Source: Halomonas salinarum (lineage in GTDB: Bacteria; Pseudomonadota; Gammaproteobacteria; Pseudomonadales; Halomonadaceae). Taken from it: 64,000 bases of DNA. Below are positions 51,430 to 61,694 of the stretch, one piece after another. The notes under the pieces are model-generated. The model saw nothing but the letters and a program-made list of their open reading frames with translations, searched no databases and was not told the origin of the DNA. Made by a program: the position numbers and the translations under genes. Every line of letters begins with the position of its first letter. Positions within the stretch are counted from its first letter, which is position 1. The DNA is taken from NCBI RefSeq assembly GCF_012062845.1, contig NZ_WWNB01000004.1, positions 62,001 to 126,000 of the forward strand. The letters are read 5' to 3'.

Positions 51430-52270
51430 CCTGGCGCGCCTCCTGGCCGCCTGGTCCTCGTGGCCCTTGCTCGTCGCCGCTCGTATCGAGGCGTGGCGGC
51501 ACGTCGCGAATCTCGTCGCGGTAGTTGGCCATGAAGGAGTTGAGGGTTTCCTCGATGAAGGAGGGCAGGCGACGCCTGCATATCAGCGAGATGCCCTCGA
51601 GCACCATGTTCATGGCGATCAGGCGTTCCTCGGTGCGGCGTTCGAGTTTCACGGCGATCGGCTTGAATACCAGGTTGGCGAGCAGAATCCCGTAGAAGGT
51701 CGTCAGCAGAGCGATCGCCATGCGCGGCCCGATCACCCCGATGTCGCCGGCCTCCATGACCTCGAGCATGTTCACCAGCCCCACCAGAGTGCCGATCATG
51801 CCGAAGGCCGGGGCATAGGTGGCCATGGTACGAAAGATCTGCGCCTCGGCGAATTCACGTGCCTTGAGCCGGGCGATTCGCCAGCGCAGCAGCTCGAGAA
51901 TATCCTCTTCCTTGGTGTTGGCGATGACCAGCTGCACGCCGGTGCGCAGAAAGGGGTTGCTGGCTTTTTCCAGGGCTTCTTCCACGGCGCGCACGTCGCC
52001 CTTGAACCACAGCCGTGAGATGGCCACGAGCTCTCGGATATCGTCGTGGGCATAGGTGTTCTCACGTCGAAACACCAGGCCCACGAGGCGCACCACCCGC
52101 AGGACTTCCTTGAGCGGATAGCTGATGAAGGTGGCCGCCAAGGTGCCGGTAACGACGATGGCAAGCCCCGGCAGGTTGAGGAAACTCTGGGGCGATTCGG
52201 CGGTAAACAGCAGCACGATGCCGAGCAGGCCCATGCTGGCCAGCATGCCGATCAGCGTCGACGGGTTCAT
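51422..52270 (-). CDS. motA: MotA/PomA-type flagellar stator protein
   Basis: A 282-residue MotA/PomA-type membrane protein with four membrane segments: about residues 3-20, 32-50, 150-172 and 185-205. The channel motif TYAPAFGMIGTLVGLVNML is near residue 150, the charged cytoplasmic loop lies between spans 2 and 3, and LLTTFYGILLANLVFKPIAV forms span 4. The C-terminal tail is extended and charged. ATG 52270 has GGAGAC upstream; the longer frame has no ribosome site. No other flagellar genes are near, so the pair is a detached stator unit. Confidence 0.88.
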   Translation of the reverse strand: MNPSTLIGMLASMGLLGIVLLFTAESPQSFLNLPGLAIVVTGTLAATFISYPLKEVLRVVRLVGLVFRRENTYAHDDIRELVAISRLWFKGDVRAVEEALEKASNPFLRTGVQLVIANTKEEDILELLRWRIARLKAREFAEAQIFRTMATYAPAFGMIGTLVGLVNMLEVMEAGDIGVIGPRMAIALLTTFYGILLANLVFKPIAVKLERRTEERLIAMNMVLEGISLICRRRLPSFIEETLNSFMANYRDEIRDVPPRLDTSGDEQGPRGPGGQEARQDG

Positions 52271-52414
52271 GAAAGTCTCCGATCCAGGGAAGTCATTAAC
52301 TTTCATCGGCACGTGGCCAATGACCTTGATGCCTGTATCGGGTTTGATTGATTCAGATCAATTCTTGTCGGGGTCACCTCGGATCAGACAGGTTCTGTGT
52401 TTTTGGTCGATGGG

Positions 52415-53227
52415 TTAGGCAGGCTCGGACAGCCAGCCGGCAAAGCACCTGGGATCGTCGCTTATCGCGGCATCGACACCCCACTGCCAGAGAGGAGCAA
52501 AGGCGGCCGGGTCGTTGGCGGTATAGCAGATCAATCGATAACCGGCGGCCTTGATCGCTCGCGCTCGGGATTGGGTCAAACGCGTCCAGTCGCCATGCAC
52601 ACTGAAGGCGCAGACTCGACGGGCATCCTTCTCCCAGCCGTTGGGGATCTTGTCATAGAGCTGACCCAGCCTCAGGCGGCTCGGGTCTGGTTCAAGCGAG
52701 CGAGCGGCGTCCAGGGCTTGGCCCGAGAAGGAAGAGACAATCAGCCTGCTTGTGGGCAGTGCCGCCACGGCCTTTGGCACGGAGGCTTCGGCCAGCGCCT
52801 GTGGGTCACGGCCGCGGGCGAGCTTGAGTTCCAGGTTGAGGCCCATGCCAAGTTCGTCGAGCAGGGCGAGCATCTCATCAAGTGTTGCCATGCGCTCCTC
52901 GGCAAAGCCCTCCTCAAACCAGCTGCCCACATCCAGGCGCCGGGCCTCGCCGATCGTCAGCTTCGCCAGCCGTTTGCGAGCGTTTGAGCAACGCTTGACG
53001 GTGGCGTCGTGCCAGATGACCGAGGTGTTGTCGGCGAGCAGTTGCACATCGAGTTCGACCCAGTCGATCCCGGCCGCATGGGCGGCGCGCACCGCGGCCA
53101 GGGTGTTCTCCGGTGCTATCGCTGATAGGCCACGATGGGCGATCAGTCGCGGCGGTGTCTCGGCAAGTGAAGGAGAGACGGCTGACGTTGCTGATGTCTC
53201 TGATGTGGCATCGGAAGAGGCGGCCAT
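52415..53227 (-). CDS. Glycerophosphodiester phosphodiesterase
   Basis: A 270-residue UgpQ-like cytosolic enzyme releasing glycerol-3-phosphate from glycerophosphodiesters. IAHRGLSAIAPENTLAAVRA near residue 28 carries the catalytic His-Arg and Glu-Asn, WVELDVQLLADNTSVIWHD near 56 the metal-binding Glu/Asp and second His, and NLELKL near 134 a further metal ligand. The C-terminal GVDAAISDDP is typical. A Ser/Thr-rich N-terminal tail of about 25 residues precedes the domain, so a slightly later start is possible. No operon partners; terminators not obvious. Confidence 0.9.
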   Translation of the reverse strand: MAASSDATSETSATSAVSPSLAETPPRLIAHRGLSAIAPENTLAAVRAAHAAGIDWVELDVQLLADNTSVIWHDATVKRCSNARKRLAKLTIGEARRLDVGSWFEEGFAEERMATLDEMLALLDELGMGLNLELKLARGRDPQALAEASVPKAVAALPTSRLIVSSFSGQALDAARSLEPDPSRLRLGQLYDKIPNGWEKDARRVCAFSVHGDWTRLTQSRARAIKAAGYRLICYTANDPAAFAPLWQWGVDAAISDDPRCFAGWLSEPA

Positions 53228-53466
53228 GGCAACGGCTCCTGAACGAGATGAGAATGCCGACAGACTAAACGAGATCGGTGGTGTGCCGTAGTCTCGTTGG
53301 CGCTTATTGCTATCAAGCGCTGAGAGGGTGGCGACGCAGATGTCAGATGCCAGGCGTCATTCGCCGGCGATAGGGGAGGACGGGGCCATCGGCGCCTGAC
53401 TGTGCTAGGCTGCGGCTTTTTTACATCAAGGCCCGCGTCGGCGGGCACCGCGATAGAGGTAAGTCG

Positions 53467-54039
53467 ATGAGAGTCGTGCACGTCAAGAACGCCCAGCATC
53501 TTGAGGCCTGTCTCGCTCGGTTGTGTGCCGAGGTCTACGGTCATCAGGCAGGACTGGCGCCACTGGCCACCTTCGCCGGCACGATGGGTGTACTGGTCAA
53601 GCAGGAAGCCGCGCGCGTGTTGGCCCTGGTCGACAATCAGTCTCAGCCGGTGGCGCTGGCGCTGCTGGTGCTGGATGAGGCGGGTCAGGGAATGGAGGTC
53701 TCGCTGCTGACTTCACTCGAGGATGCAAGCGTCTCGAATGCAGCTCAGCGCCTGATCCAGGAGCTCGCGCTCAGGGCGCCACTTAAGGTCGTGGCAGCGG
53801 ATGACGATCAGGAAACGATGTTTCGCGAGGCGGGTATCGAGCGCTGGTTCGACGGCGAGCAGGGGCGGCGCATCGGACTCGGTGCCCAGCATCCCGCCGA
53901 AGGGCTTGATGACCTGACACGCACACTGGCCTTCGACGAAGGCTCGGTAATCGCTTCCTTCAAGCAGGACAAGGACGCCTTCGAGAGCTACAAGTCCCGC
54001 TTCGTGCGCGGTCTGGAGTCCTTCCCGATCAACCTCTAG
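53467..54039 (+). CDS. Hypothetical protein, 190 residues
   Basis: A soluble alpha/beta protein I do not recognise. The order of strands and helices (MRVVHVKNAQHLEACLARLC, ARVLALVDNQSQPVALALLV, MEVSLLTSLEDASVSNAAQR, LIQELALRAPLKVVAADDDQ and MFREAGIERWFDGEQGRRIG) is reminiscent of a GNAT-like fold without a clear acetyl-CoA loop. A conserved-looking C-terminus (VIASFKQDKDAFESYKSRFV) ends with ESFPINL. ATG 53467 has AGAGGTAAG upstream. It stands alone between a phosphodiesterase and a quinone reductase; no role can be inferred. Confidence 0.75.
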   Translation: MRVVHVKNAQHLEACLARLCAEVYGHQAGLAPLATFAGTMGVLVKQEAARVLALVDNQSQPVALALLVLDEAGQGMEVSLLTSLEDASVSNAAQRLIQELALRAPLKVVAADDDQETMFREAGIERWFDGEQGRRIGLGAQHPAEGLDDLTRTLAFDEGSVIASFKQDKDAFESYKSRFVRGLESFPINL

Positions 54040-54188
54040 CGGCAAGCCGATACGCAGCATCCTTGTCTTAGGCCATGCCTGAAAAGTGTCTGCGCCCAAT
54101 GACGGGCTTGATCCCCTGAGGGGCGGGCGCTTGGATGGACATGATGCTTACACTCGACTCACGCAGGTTTCTGCAGAAGGAATGTGTC

Positions 54189-55166
54189 ATGGCCAAGCGT
54201 ATTCAGTTCGCCCGCACTGGCGGCCCCGAGGTACTCGAGTTTGTCGACTTCACGCCTGCTGACCCCGACGCCGGTGAGGTTCGGGTTCGCCATCAGGCGG
54301 TAGGACTCAACTTTATCGATATTTACGTGCGTACCGGCCTCTATCCGGTACCGTCACTGCCATCGGGCCTTGGCACCGAGGGAGCGGGTGTGGTCGATGC
54401 CGTGGGCGATGGCGTGACACACCTCAAGGTCGGCGATCGGGTGGCCTATGCACAAGGGCCGCTGGGTGCCTACTCGGAGCTTCACACCCTGCCCGCCGAG
54501 AAAGTCGTCAGCCTGCCTGATGAGGTGGCTGCCGAGACTGCCGCGGCCTCGATGCTCAAGGGCCTCACGGTTCAGTACCTGCTGCGCCAGACCTACCCGC
54601 TGAAGGGCGGTGAGACCATCCTCTTCCATGCTGCTGCGGGTGGCGTCGGCTCGATCGCCTGCCAGTGGGCCAAGGCGCTGGGCGTCAGGCTGATCGGCAC
54701 CGTCAGTTCCGCCGAGAAGGCCGCGCTTGCGAAGCGTAACGGCGCCTGGGCCACCATCGATTACACCCAGGAAGATGTCGTCGAGAGGGTGCGTGAACTC
54801 ACGGGTGGCGAGATGGTGGATGTGGTCTACGATTCGGTGGGCAAGGATACTTGGCAGACCTCACTCGATTGCCTCAAGAAGCGTGGCCTGATGGTCAGTT
54901 TTGGCAACGCCTCCGGTCCGGTGGAGGGCGTCAATGTCGGCATCCTCAATCAGAAGGGCTCGCTGTTCTTGACCCGGCCGAGCCTCAACGGCTATGCCGA
55001 TACACGCGAGCGTCTGGAAGCCATGAGCGAGGAGCTCTTCTCGATGCTTGCCAGCGGCAATATCCGCATCGACATCTCCCACCGCTACCCGCTTGCTGAT
55101 GCCGGCAAGGCGCAAGAGGCCCTGGCGGGTCGCCTGACAACGGGGTCGACCATTTTGCTGCCTTGA
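54189..55166 (+). CDS. NADPH:quinone oxidoreductase, zeta-crystallin type
   Basis: A 325-residue medium-chain reductase of the Qor group. GGPEVLEFVDFTPADPDAGE near residue 11, NFIDIYVRTGLYPVPSLPSG near 44, LGTEGAGVVDAVGDGV near 64, and the NADPH-binding AAAGGVGSIACQWAKALG near 150. ETILFHAAAGGVG is the classic Qor fingerprint. No structural zinc Cys cluster is present, as expected. It reduces quinones by one electron and may act in oxidative stress. ATG 54189 has AAGGA upstream, preferred over ATG 54135. Confidence 0.91.
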   Translation: MAKRIQFARTGGPEVLEFVDFTPADPDAGEVRVRHQAVGLNFIDIYVRTGLYPVPSLPSGLGTEGAGVVDAVGDGVTHLKVGDRVAYAQGPLGAYSELHTLPAEKVVSLPDEVAAETAAASMLKGLTVQYLLRQTYPLKGGETILFHAAAGGVGSIACQWAKALGVRLIGTVSSAEKAALAKRNGAWATIDYTQEDVVERVRELTGGEMVDVVYDSVGKDTWQTSLDCLKKRGLMVSFGNASGPVEGVNVGILNQKGSLFLTRPSLNGYADTRERLEAMSEELFSMLASGNIRIDISHRYPLADAGKAQEALAGRLTTGSTILLP

Positions 55167-55315
55167 TCGGCGCTGACAATACAATGTCACACCCGACGCC
55201 CGCCTTTATATGGCGGGCGTCGGCGTTGGGGCTGGTGTTTTCCCTCACTTGCTGGTGTGCTTGGGGATATGCAAGTTGCTTATGTCGGGGTACCGCCACA
55301 GGGAGGTGAGGTTTC

Positions 55316-57184
55316 ATGTCAGATAGCACGCAGGTATTCCTGATCATTGGCCTGACCTTGGCGGCCTTCATCTGGGGACGCTTCCGCTATGATCTGGTGG
55401 CGTTGGCGGCCTTGCTGGTCAGCACCATGGTAGGCCTGGTGCCGGCCAATGAGGCCTTTCTCGGCTTTGGTCACCCGGCGGTAATTACCGTCGTGGCGGT
55501 GCTGGTGCTAAGCCGTGGCTTCGAGCGCTCGGGGCTCGTTGATGTGATTGCCGAGCAGACACTGAAAGTCGGTGAGCAGCTGGTGTGGCAGGTGCTGGTG
55601 CTTACCGGCACGGTGCTGGTGCTCTCGGCGGTCATGAACAACGTGGGAGCCCTGGCCCTCATGCTACCGGTGGCGATGCGCATGGCCCGCAAGCATGAAC
55701 GCTCGCCATCACTGCTGCTGATGCCGCTGGCCTTCGGCTCGTTGCTCGGCGGTTTGACGACCCTGATAGGTACGCCGCCTAACATCATCATTTCGAGTTA
55801 TCGCGCGAGCCAGACCGGTGAGGCCTTCGGCATGTTCGCCTTCTCGCCGGTGGGTATCGGGGTCGCGCTGGCAGGACTTGCGTTCATCGTGCTTCTGGGT
55901 TGGCGGCTAAGCCCGCAACGAGAAGGGCAGTCCTCGGCGGATGAGCTTTTCGATACCGCTAACTATCTGGTCGAGGTGCGCGTCGGGGAGGACAGCAAGG
56001 CCCAGGGCTGGACCTTGCGTGATCTTCATTCGGAGCTTGAAGAAACGGTGCCAGTGCTGGCGGTGGTGCGCGGTGAGACACGCCACGCCGCTCATGACTT
56101 TATGGGGAACCTGAAAGAAGGCGACATTCTGCTGCTCGAGGCCGGTCCCGATGAGATGAAATTGCTCGAGGACAAGGCCGGGTTGCATCTGGGTGCCGAG
56201 CCGGACGATGCGAACGAAGATGACGATGAGAATGACGTCGAGGAGAGTGCGGCGGCATCGGATGATAAGGGGTCAAGCAACGCCAAGGCCGAAACGGAAA
56301 AAGAGAGCAAGCAACAACTGGATCCCGAAGGCCTGCAACTGGTCGAAGCGGTGATACGCAACGACTCGATGATGATCAATCGCACGGTGACACAGCTGCG
56401 CCTGCTCAACCAGCACGGCCTGCATTTGGTGGCGGTGGCAAGAGACGGTGCTCGCCTCAAGCAGCGCCTGAGAGATATTCGCTTCCGCGCGGGTGACGTG
56501 CTGCTGTTACAGGGTGACGAAGGCGGCTTAGGCGAGAGCCTCGCGACCCTGGGTTGCCTGCCCTTGGCTAGCCGTAACCTGACCATCGGCCAGCCTCGTA
56601 TGTTGGCGCTGTCACTGGGGATCTTCGCACTGGCGATTGCCGCCATGCTGCTTGACTGGCTGCCGGCGGCCGTCGCCTTGTCGACGGCGGCATTGGCGTC
56701 CTTGCTGGTCGGCGTGCTGCCGTTACGCGAGGCCTATCAGGCCATCGACGGTCCGGTGATCGTGCTGCTGGGAGCGATGTTGCCTGTGGGCCATGCGCTG
56801 GATAGCAGTGGCGGCGCTGCGCTGATTGCTGATCAATTGTTGGCGATGGGCAGTGACTGGCCTGTTGTGGCTACGCTGGTGGGACTCTTCGTGCTGAGTA
56901 TGGTGCTCTCCAATATCATCAACAATGCCGCAGCGGCGTTGCTGATGGCGCCTATCGCTGCGAGCCTCGCCGAGGGCTTCAACGCTTCGCTGGATCCCTT
57001 CCTGATGACGGTGGCAGTAAGTGCTTCCTGTGCCTTCCTAACGCCCATCGGGCATCAATCCAATACTCTGGTGATGGGACCTGGCGGTTATCGGTTTAGT
57101 GACTACTGGAAGCTGGGCTTGCCGTTGTCGCTGGTGGTGATGATGACCGCGATTCCGATGATCCTGTGGGTCTGGCCGCTTTAA
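55316..57184 (+). CDS. SLC13/DASS-family transporter with RCK_C domains and acidic insert
   Basis: A 622-residue membrane protein of the ArsB/NhaD-SLC13 group. N-terminal spans up to about residue 200 include NNVGALALMLPVAMRM and GGLTTLIGTPPNIIISSYRA, the carboxylate/sulfate-binding hairpin. The middle cytoplasmic part has two TrkA-C/RCK_C units (about 215-285 and 345-415), and between them an Asp/Glu/Ser-rich insert (about 298-340, e.g. DDANEDDDENDVEESAAASD). C-terminal spans from about 425 include NIINNAAAALLMAPIAASLA and LTPIGHQSNTLVMGPGGYRF. Likely Na+-coupled anion import; substrate (sulfate, dicarboxylate) unknown. ATG 55316 has GGGAGGTGAGG upstream. Confidence 0.87.
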   Translation: MSDSTQVFLIIGLTLAAFIWGRFRYDLVALAALLVSTMVGLVPANEAFLGFGHPAVITVVAVLVLSRGFERSGLVDVIAEQTLKVGEQLVWQVLVLTGTVLVLSAVMNNVGALALMLPVAMRMARKHERSPSLLLMPLAFGSLLGGLTTLIGTPPNIIISSYRASQTGEAFGMFAFSPVGIGVALAGLAFIVLLGWRLSPQREGQSSADELFDTANYLVEVRVGEDSKAQGWTLRDLHSELEETVPVLAVVRGETRHAAHDFMGNLKEGDILLLEAGPDEMKLLEDKAGLHLGAEPDDANEDDDENDVEESAAASDDKGSSNAKAETEKESKQQLDPEGLQLVEAVIRNDSMMINRTVTQLRLLNQHGLHLVAVARDGARLKQRLRDIRFRAGDVLLLQGDEGGLGESLATLGCLPLASRNLTIGQPRMLALSLGIFALAIAAMLLDWLPAAVALSTAALASLLVGVLPLREAYQAIDGPVIVLLGAMLPVGHALDSSGGAALIADQLLAMGSDWPVVATLVGLFVLSMVLSNIINNAAAALLMAPIAASLAEGFNASLDPFLMTVAVSASCAFLTPIGHQSNTLVMGPGGYRFSDYWKLGLPLSLVVMMTAIPMILWVWPL

Positions 57185-57202
57185 ACGTGGCCGTACAGGA
57201 CT

Positions 57203-57239
57203 CAAAAACATCGCCCCGCTCAGGAGGAGCAGGGCGATG
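57203..57239 (-). terminator. Terminator of fadE between convergent genes
   Basis: On the minus strand the stem CATCGCCC-x-GCTC (57239-57227 side) pairs with GAGC-x-GGGCGATG (57209-57221 side) over a 5-nt loop. It is followed by TTTTT (57208-57204). A second stem CCGGCCG/CGGCCGG (57244-57262) lies just before it. The hairpin also closes the SLC13 gene on the plus strand but without a T-run there. Confidence 0.8.
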
Positions 57240-57281
57240 AAGACCGGCCGGCAATCGGCCGGGTGGAGCAGATGGCCGTAT

Positions 57282-59738
57282 CTAGGCGGCGGTATCTGTG
57301 TGCCAAGTGACATTTTCCTTGGCGCTGGCGAAGGCGTCGAAGGCGAAATCATCGACACTGAGCATCGCCAGCACCTCGGCCTCATGCTCGCGCATGAACT
57401 GAGCGTCATCCTCGCTGAGCAGACCGGCAGCCAGGGCGGCCTCGATGCGCTGTTCGGGATGCAGGGCGTCGGCGGGCAGTTCGCCCTTGGCATAGGCCTT
57501 GTTGAGGCTGCGATAGATGGGCTCTGCCCGTTCCTGATCGGCGAGCAACGCGTTGTAGCGTGCCAATGGATTGTCCTGCTGCCCCTCTTCCTGAGTATCC
57601 CATGTATAGGCGAGTAGCTTGGTGCGCAACGCCGTATCCCGCGAGACGTTTTGAGCGATACCGCGTGTCAGGGTGTCTTGCGGGCGGGCCCAGCGACGCC
57701 CCAACGGCATCACGATCGGCTTCAATACTCGAGCCAGGGCACGGTTCGGCAAATTGTCGAACAACTCGACGAAGGCCTGTTCAGCGCGTTGCAGCAGGAA
57801 ACGGCAGCTGTAGTGCAACAGCTCGTCCTCACCTTCGACCTTGTCACCTTCCTGCCAGCCCTTGAGCACCATGGATGCCAGGTAGAGATTGGACAATACG
57901 TCGCCGAGCCGTGCCGAGAGCATCTCGCGTAGCTTGAGGCTGGCGCCGAGACTGGCCATGGCAGCATCCGCGGCGAGCCCGAAACCGGCGGACAGACGAG
58001 CAACATCCTGCGCATAAGGCGCGGCGGTTGCATCGAAGGGTACCGGCGGACGACCGATGCCAAGCCCCAGGGTCAGGGCGCGAGCAGCGTTGCCCAGGAT
58101 CAGGCCGGTATGCGAGAAGAACGCCTTGTCGAAGGCCTTGATGTCGTCGGCCTCCTTGGCGGCCAGTTCCTCGAGCACATAGGGGTGACAGCGAATCGCC
58201 CCCTGGCCGAAGATCATCAGGTTGCGCGTCATGATGTTGGCGCCTTCCACGGTGATCGCCACCGGGTTGGCCGCGTAGCCGATGCCAATATAGTTGCGAG
58301 GCCCGAGGGTCACGGCGCGTCCACCGTGGATGTCCATGGCGTCGCCAAGCAGGCTGCGCTGGAACTCGGTCAGCTGACTCTTGAGAATGGCCGAGGGTAC
58401 CGCCGGCTTTTGTCCGTGGTCGATCATGTTGGCCGTCTGGCGCACGGTGGCCTGGGCGATATAGGCCATGGAGGCGATACGGGCCAGCGGCTCCTGCACA
58501 CCTTCCATTTCTGCGACCGGAAGGTTGAACTGACGACGAATGCGGGCGAAGCCCCCACTCCAACCCAGCGCATAGCGTGCGGTGCCGGTCGCACCAGAGG
58601 GCAGGGTAATGCAGCGACCCACCGACAGGCATTCGACCAGCATGCGCCAACCCTCGCCTGCCATCTCGGGACCGCCGATGATGGTATCCAGCGGTACGAA
58701 GACATCCTTGCCCTTGATCGGTCCGTTCATAAAGGGGCTGCCGATGGGGTGATGGCGGCGGCCGATCTCCATGCCCTCGGTATCGCGGGGAATCAGCGCA
58801 CAGGTGATGCCCAGGTTCTCTTCATCACCCAGCAGGTGGTCCGGGTCGAACATGCGAAATGCTAGGCCGACCACGCTAGCGATGGGCGCCAGGGTGATCC
58901 AGCGTTTCTCGAAGTTGAGCCTGAGGCCCAGGACTTCCTGACCATCGACTACCTGCTTGCACACCACACCGGTGTCCGGCAGAGCGGTCGCATCCGAGCC
59001 CGCTCGCGGACCGGTGAGGCCGAAGCAGGGAATCTCACGACCATCGGCGAGTCGCGGCAGGTAGTGGTCCTTCTGGGCATCGGTGCCGTACTTCAACAGT
59101 AGCTCGCCCGGGCCAAGCGAATTGGGCACGCCCACGGTGACCATCAGGGTCTCGCTGACCGAGAGCTTCTGCAGCACCAGCGATTGTGCCTTGGCCGAGA
59201 ACCCCAGGCCGCCATAGGCCTCGGGGATGATCATGCCGAAGAAGCCTTCCTTCTTCAGATAGGCCCATAGCTCGGGGGGCAAGTCGGCCCGTTCCCGGGC
59301 GATATCCCAGGCGTTGCACATGCCGGCCGCCACCGAGCACTGGTGATCGAGGAAGGCCTGCTCCTTGTCGGTCAGGCCGTCATCGTTCATGTCCATCAGG
59401 TTCTGCCAGTCTGGCTTCCCGGAAAAAAGCTCGCCATCCCAGCCGACACTGCCGGCCTCGAGCGCGGTGCGCTCTGTATCAGATACCTTGGGTGCCACTT
59501 TTTTGAACATGGCGAAGAGCCGCGGGGATAGCCATCGACGACGTAGCATCGGCAGCCCGCATGCCGCCACACAGGCACCGGCAATAAGCAGCACCAGGCC
59601 AAGAAGAGGCGCGCCGAGGATAAGCCCTGCAATGCCCAGCACGGCGAGCACACCAAGGGCAGCGGGGGCACCGGCCTCGCGTCTAAGCACTGCGATAAGG
59701 CCAACCAAGGCCAGAATGATCAGTGAGAGGTGGATCAT
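57282..59738 (-). CDS. fadE: FadE-type long acyl-CoA dehydrogenase
   Basis: An 818-residue acyl-CoA dehydrogenase of the FadE class with DUF1974 C-terminal domain. Two or three N-terminal membrane segments (residues 1-65, LIILALVGLIAVL and LVLLIAGACVAACGLPML) anchor it to the membrane. The catalytic core (about 110-500) has FGMIIPEAYGGLGFSAKAQS, CFGLTGPRAGSDATALPD and FGQGAIRCHPYV, with VEGANIMTRN carrying the likely catalytic Glu. It starts beta-oxidation of medium/long acyl-CoAs. Upstream, CAAGCGTTTG at 59776-59785 resembles half of a PsrA-type site. A Rho-independent terminator follows. Confidence 0.94.
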   Translation of the reverse strand: MIHLSLIILALVGLIAVLRREAGAPAALGVLAVLGIAGLILGAPLLGLVLLIAGACVAACGLPMLRRRWLSPRLFAMFKKVAPKVSDTERTALEAGSVGWDGELFSGKPDWQNLMDMNDDGLTDKEQAFLDHQCSVAAGMCNAWDIARERADLPPELWAYLKKEGFFGMIIPEAYGGLGFSAKAQSLVLQKLSVSETLMVTVGVPNSLGPGELLLKYGTDAQKDHYLPRLADGREIPCFGLTGPRAGSDATALPDTGVVCKQVVDGQEVLGLRLNFEKRWITLAPIASVVGLAFRMFDPDHLLGDEENLGITCALIPRDTEGMEIGRRHHPIGSPFMNGPIKGKDVFVPLDTIIGGPEMAGEGWRMLVECLSVGRCITLPSGATGTARYALGWSGGFARIRRQFNLPVAEMEGVQEPLARIASMAYIAQATVRQTANMIDHGQKPAVPSAILKSQLTEFQRSLLGDAMDIHGGRAVTLGPRNYIGIGYAANPVAITVEGANIMTRNLMIFGQGAIRCHPYVLEELAAKEADDIKAFDKAFFSHTGLILGNAARALTLGLGIGRPPVPFDATAAPYAQDVARLSAGFGLAADAAMASLGASLKLREMLSARLGDVLSNLYLASMVLKGWQEGDKVEGEDELLHYSCRFLLQRAEQAFVELFDNLPNRALARVLKPIVMPLGRRWARPQDTLTRGIAQNVSRDTALRTKLLAYTWDTQEEGQQDNPLARYNALLADQERAEPIYRSLNKAYAKGELPADALHPEQRIEAALAAGLLSEDDAQFMREHEAEVLAMLSVDDFAFDAFASAKENVTWHTDTAA

Positions 59739-59872
59739 GAGTCAGGCTCCGTGACGTGTGTTACCAGTATTCTAACAAGCGTTTGAATTCTTGTAGCCTA
59801 GACCATTGATTGGTCGGTGACTAGCCCCTGAAGTGACGTGACGATGGCTTTAGTTCCTGAGCCTGTATCAAT

Positions 59873-59896
59873 AAAAAAACCCCGCGGGTGCGGGGC
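59873..59896 (-). terminator. Rho-independent terminator of the bet operon
   Basis: On the minus strand CCCCGC (59895-59890) pairs with GCGGGG (59885-59880) over a 4-nt loop and is followed by seven T residues (59879-59873). It lies 24 bp after the betA stop. Confidence 0.9.
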
Positions 59897-59919
59897 TCAA
59901 GGGAGGGGGGAAGGAGCGT

Positions 59920-61608
59920 TTAGAGTCGACGCTTGGGCTCGGCCTGGGCCGGTGCGTCCTTGGCGACATAGTAGGGCGCCTCGGAGCGGGCCAGAGGCTC
60001 GCGGCCGCGGATCTTGTCGGCGATCTTTTCGGCCAGCATGATCGTCGGGGCGTTGAGGTTGCCGGTGGGGATCAGCGGGAACAGCGAGGCGTCTACCACC
60101 CGCAGGCCCTCGAGACCGTGCACGCGTCCGGCGCCGTCGACCACAGCATCGTCATCTTCGCCCATTCGGCAGGTGCCGCATGGGTGGTAGGCGGTCTCGG
60201 CATGCTCACGCACGAAGGCGTCGAGCTCGGCATCACTTGAAACGTCCGGCCCCGGTGAAATTTCGCGGCCGCGGTAGGGATCCATGGTCGGCTGAGCGAT
60301 GATCTCACGGGTCAGGCGGATGGCATCGCGGAATTCCTGCCAGTCCTTGTCGGTGGACATGTAGTTGAACAGGATGCTCGGCGCGGCCTTGGGGTCGCGA
60401 GAGGTCAGCTGTACGCGGCCGCGGCTATCCGAGCGCATCGAACCGACGTGGGCCTGGAAGCCATGGGCCTGCACCGCGCTCTTGCCGTTGTAGCTGATGG
60501 CGATCGGCAGGAAGTGATACTGCAGGTTCGGCCACTCCTCGTCATCGTTCGAGCGGATGAAGCCTGCTGCCTCGAACTGGTTGCTGGCGCCGATGCCGGT
60601 GCCCTTGAGCATCCATTCCAGGCCGATCTTCGGCTGGTTGTACCACTTGAGTGCCGGGTAGAGAGAGATCGGCTGCTTGCACTCGTACTGGATGTACATC
60701 TCCAGGTGATCCTGGAGGTTCTCACCCACTCCCTTGAGGTCATGGACCACGGGGATGTCGAACTGCTTGAGCAGCTCGGCATTGCCGACGCCCGAGCGCT
60801 GCAGCAGTTGCGGCGAGGCGATGGCACCCGAGCAGACCAGTACCTCGCGGCGAGCGCGGCCCTCGACTTCCTGATTCTTGTGCAGGTAGCTGACCCCGAC
60901 GGCGCGTTTGCCCTCGAAGAGGATGCGGTCGGTAGTGGCACGCGTGACGATGGTCAGATTGTCGCGCTGCTTGGCGGTGTCCAGATAACCGCGAGCGGTT
61001 GAGGCACGACGCCCGTTGGGGGTCACGAAACGGTCCATCGGGCCGAAGCCTTCCTGCTGGTAGCCGTTGACGTCCTCGGTGCGCGGATAGCCGGCTTCGA
61101 CGCCTGCGTCGATGAAGGCCTGGTAAAGCGGGTTGTTGTCTTGCTTCGGGGTGGTTACCGAGACCGGGCCGTCACCGCCGTGGTAATCGTTGGCACCGAT
61201 GTCACGAGTCTCGGCCTTACGGAAGTAGGGCAGACAGTCGGCATAGGTCCAGTCCTCGAGTCCGGTACCCTTGGCCCAGTTGTCGTAGTCCAGGGCGTTG
61301 CCGCGGATATAGCACATGCCGTTGATCAGCGAAGAACCGCCGAGGCCCTTGCCGCGGCCACATTCCATGCGCCGGTTGTCCATGTGCGGTTCAGGGTCGG
61401 TCTCGAAGGCCCAGTTGTAGCGCTTGCCCTGCAGGGGGTAGGCCAGTGCCGCTGGCATTTGGGTGCGGAAGTCAAAACGGTGGTCGCGGCCACCGGCTTC
61501 GAGCAACAGTACCGAGACGTCAGCGTCTTCGGTCAGTCGGGTGGCGAGCACATTGCCGGCAGATCCGGCGCCAACGATGATGTAATCGAACTCTTGAGCC
61601 TGTGTCAT
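59920..61608 (-). CDS. betA: Choline dehydrogenase
   Basis: A 562-residue GMC-family flavoprotein that oxidises choline to betaine aldehyde. [19 protein letters not shown] near residue 6 is the FAD motif, [20 protein letters not shown] near 83 the first GMC signature, and [16 protein letters not shown] near 260 the second. HPCGTCRMG near 470 and [15 protein letters not shown] near 520 complete the active-site region. Start ATG 61608 has AGGAGGGC upstream; the longer frame lacks a ribosome site. It is last in the betIBA operon with a large hairpin in the betB-betA gap. Confidence 0.96.
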   Translation of the reverse strand: MTQAQEFDYIIVGAGSAGNVLATRLTEDADVSVLLLEAGGRDHRFDFRTQMPAALAYPLQGKRYNWAFETDPEPHMDNRRMECGRGKGLGGSSLINGMCYIRGNALDYDNWAKGTGLEDWTYADCLPYFRKAETRDIGANDYHGGDGPVSVTTPKQDNNPLYQAFIDAGVEAGYPRTEDVNGYQQEGFGPMDRFVTPNGRRASTARGYLDTAKQRDNLTIVTRATTDRILFEGKRAVGVSYLHKNQEVEGRARREVLVCSGAIASPQLLQRSGVGNAELLKQFDIPVVHDLKGVGENLQDHLEMYIQYECKQPISLYPALKWYNQPKIGLEWMLKGTGIGASNQFEAAGFIRSNDDEEWPNLQYHFLPIAISYNGKSAVQAHGFQAHVGSMRSDSRGRVQLTSRDPKAAPSILFNYMSTDKDWQEFRDAIRLTREIIAQPTMDPYRGREISPGPDVSSDAELDAFVREHAETAYHPCGTCRMGEDDDAVVDGAGRVHGLEGLRVVDASLFPLIPTGNLNAPTIMLAEKIADKIRGREPLARSEAPYYVAKDAPAQAEPKRRL

Positions 61609-61694
61609 CGACAAGCCCTCCTGATTCAGTGAATAGGGGTGACGAAGGTCATGCTGAGATGGTACGAGGCAACAACGGTCAATGAGACGCAGGG

